DNA of 7,618 nucleotides from an uncultured Bacteroidales bacterium (GTDB lineage Bacteria; Bacteroidota; Bacteroidia; Bacteroidales; Paludibacteraceae): contig CAMHEP010000072.1 of the NCBI GenBank assembly GCA_946184195.1, forward strand, positions 1 through 7,618. The letters run 5' to 3'. Made by a program: the position numbers and the translations under genes. Shown piece after piece: positions 6,477 through 7,618 of this stretch (positions within the stretch are counted from its first letter, which is position 1; every line of letters begins with the position of its first letter). The notes under the pieces are model-generated. The model did not search any database and had not been told where the DNA came from. It saw only the letters and a program-made list of their open reading frames with translations.

Positions 6477-6519
6477 TAAACTACGCGGAGCATTTATGGT
6501 AAGTGCTCCGCGTAGTTTA
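6477..6519. terminator. Bidirectional hairpin terminator between convergent genes
   Basis: AAACTACGCGGAGCA (6478-6492) and TGCTCCGCGTAGTTT (6504-6518) pair perfectly over 15 bp. The stem extends outward by one T-A pair (6477/6519) and inward by three pairs including one G-T, leaving a 5-base loop at 6496-6500. Both strands leave the stem with only a short run of three T bases, so it is a strong hairpin with a weak T tract. It lies 22 bases past the stop of the exporter operon. It contains the last codons and stop of the opposing gene, so for that strand the hairpin can only form after the ribosome leaves. Confidence 0.85.
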
Positions 6520-7552
6520 ATGATTCATCGTCATGTCCGTATAGGATAGTGATTAAGTCGCTCAATATCTCCTCGGGATGCACGACTCCCCGTTCCCAAA
6601 AGTTATTTGCTCCGCCCGGTCGTGTCTGTTTATACCAATTATAGACACGTGCTTGGTGATAGGCTCGGAACCATGTATGCTTGTCGTCCATACGTGCCAG
6701 TTCGTCCAAAGAGCGCGCATTACTGCCCACCCACACATCGGCATCGGCAAAGAAACTCACAACCTGTTCAACCGTCAATGGGATAGAGCCGTTGCGCATA
6801 TTGTCATAAAAAGGATATACAGCACCGGCATCACGAAAGAGATTACCCATATACGTATTCCCACTCGGTACATACCACGTGCCACGAAAATTATTACCGG
6901 TCATGATAGAAAGTGGTCGAGCGGGAGAGTGGCGAGTAGCGAGAGATTGATAACGAGTCACCACCTCGCTAAAGAGAGAGTCTGCCAAAGGTAAACAATC
7001 ATAAAAAGCAGCCACGAAACGTATCCATTCGGCACGTGCCAAAGGAGACGCTTCCATCCATTCGTTATTATAGATGACCTGCATGCCCAACTTCTTGAGT
7101 CGCTCGGATGCCTCATCCCCTTGTGCATACGTCGACACCATCACCGCATCCACAGCAGCGAGCATCATAGTCTCCACATTAGGTGTCATCGAGTCACCTG
7201 CATCCAACACCGAATCCGCCAAGGGGGTAAACACCAAGTCCTTATTACATACCGCCACCACCGAGCCGAGTTTCCCCAGTGCGTCCAAGAACCCCACGTG
7301 GGTGCATGACGCTGTAGCGATACGATGTATAGGGCGAGTGATGGTATACTCCGCCATCACCTCTCGCTGACCATTTTTAGCCCAAGGTGAATAGACCTCC
7401 ACATGCGTCACACTATCGTGCTGTTCAATACGAAATCCTGTGGCATAACGGTTGCCTTCGGCAACAGGAAGTCCCTCACTCCGGCTGCCCGTACAGGCAA
7501 CCAGAGTGAGAGCACAAGCCGATAGTATAAGAAGGAATAATTTAGAGTGCAC
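6494..7552 (-). CDS. Substrate-binding lipoprotein of an ABC importer (BtuF/FepB-like, iron-siderophore, heme or cobalamin class)
   Basis: This 352-residue protein should capture a metal chelate in the periplasm and deliver it to an ABC importer not seen in this window. A lipoprotein signal peptide (MHSKLFLLILSACALTLVAC) has the lipobox LVAC with Cys20. The first lobe (about 75-163) includes ATASCTHVGFLDALG and the PNVE motif (124-127) followed by a hydrophobic strand, usual for class III binding proteins. A linking helix spans about 167-205 and the second lobe about 213-340 ends RGVVHPEEILSDLITILYG, the classic family C-terminus. No acidic or Lys-rich surface-export signal follows the Cys, which suggests a periplasmic location. 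The start is GTG at 7552, overlapping the upstream gene by 11 bases; no ATG lies nearby. The last seven codons and the stop lie in the terminator hairpin. The exact ligand cannot be told. Confidence 0.88.
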   Translation of the reverse strand: MHSKLFLLILSACALTLVACTGSRSEGLPVAEGNRYATGFRIEQHDSVTHVEVYSPWAKNGQREVMAEYTITRPIHRIATASCTHVGFLDALGKLGSVVAVCNKDLVFTPLADSVLDAGDSMTPNVETMMLAAVDAVMVSTYAQGDEASERLKKLGMQVIYNNEWMEASPLARAEWIRFVAAFYDCLPLADSLFSEVVTRYQSLATRHSPARPLSIMTGNNFRGTWYVPSGNTYMGNLFRDAGAVYPFYDNMRNGSIPLTVEQVVSFFADADVWVGSNARSLDELARMDDKHTWFRAYHQARVYNWYKQTRPGGANNFWERGVVHPEEILSDLITILYGHDDESLNYAEHLP

Positions 7553-7618
7553 GTCCGTTCAGATCATAGAGTTTACCATCGCGTAGGATAAAGATACTGC
7601 CATCACGCAGCACTTTCT
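7542..7618 (-). CDS. 3' end of a probable secreted or surface protein (partial)
   Basis: Only the last 24 residues are in the window. They include RDGSIFILRDGKLYDLNGR and a short AL end before TAA at 7544-7542. This resembles the conserved tail (RDG-x-x-FILRDGK-x-Y-x-x-x-G) at the C-terminus of many secreted Bacteroidales proteins, where it is preceded by the main domain and a linker. Its stop overlaps the GTG start of the binding-protein gene by 11 bases, which implies cotranscription and translational coupling. In such operons the neighbour may be a surface binding protein for the same ligand, but nothing visible here shows it. The domain that would identify the protein lies off the window. 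Confidence 0.7.
   Translation of the reverse strand, partial: KVLRDGSIFILRDGKLYDLNGRAL

Noticed and set aside
6578..6994. 138-codon plus-strand frame opposite the binding-protein gene
   Set aside because: It is the antisense shadow of a gene with a lipoprotein signal and family motifs.

Overview
The window looks like chromosomal DNA from a member of the Bacteroidales (Bacteroides/Prevotella type). Three things point there. Two promoters match the Bacteroidota -33/-7 pattern (TTG, 20 bases, TAccTTTG). Starts lack Shine-Dalgarno sequences and have A/T-rich leaders. A partial protein at the right edge ends in a tail typical of secreted Bacteroidales proteins. I see no transposase, integrase, phage gene or CRISPR array.

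Layout, left to right. (1) 1-53, minus: the 5' part of a tRNA-Leu(CAA). Its promoter is at 248-279, so an unusually long leader of about 190 bases, full of inverted repeats, separates promoter and tRNA. (2) 308-1303, minus: an MscS-family mechanosensitive channel with its own promoter at 1331-1361; that promoter forces the start to Met at 1303 rather than an upstream ATG. (3) 1304-1626: a divergent intergenic region of 323 bases holding the channel promoter, three 11-bp direct repeats, a candidate -7 box for the rightward operon, and a leader with dyad symmetry. (4) 1627-6454, plus: a tight four-gene operon encoding a TolC-like outer-membrane factor, a HlyD/YbhG-like periplasmic adaptor, and two paralogous ABC-2-type permeases. 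(5) 6477-6519: a long hairpin acting as a shared terminator between convergent genes. (6) 6494-7618, minus: a lipoprotein substrate-binding protein of the siderophore/heme/cobalamin class, translationally overlapped with the 3' end of a secreted or surface protein that runs off the window.

How they work together. The four plus-strand genes can build a complete inner-membrane to outer-membrane export path: two permease halves, adaptor and outer-membrane duct. No ATP-binding subunit is encoded between the promoter region and the terminator, so the energy source must come from a gene elsewhere or from something not yet recognised. The substrate is unknown. The minus-strand genes at the right are the end of a separate import-type operon. 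The channel and the tRNA are independent housekeeping-type genes. The least explained parts are the ATPase-less exporter, its repeat-bearing promoter and the structured tRNA leader.
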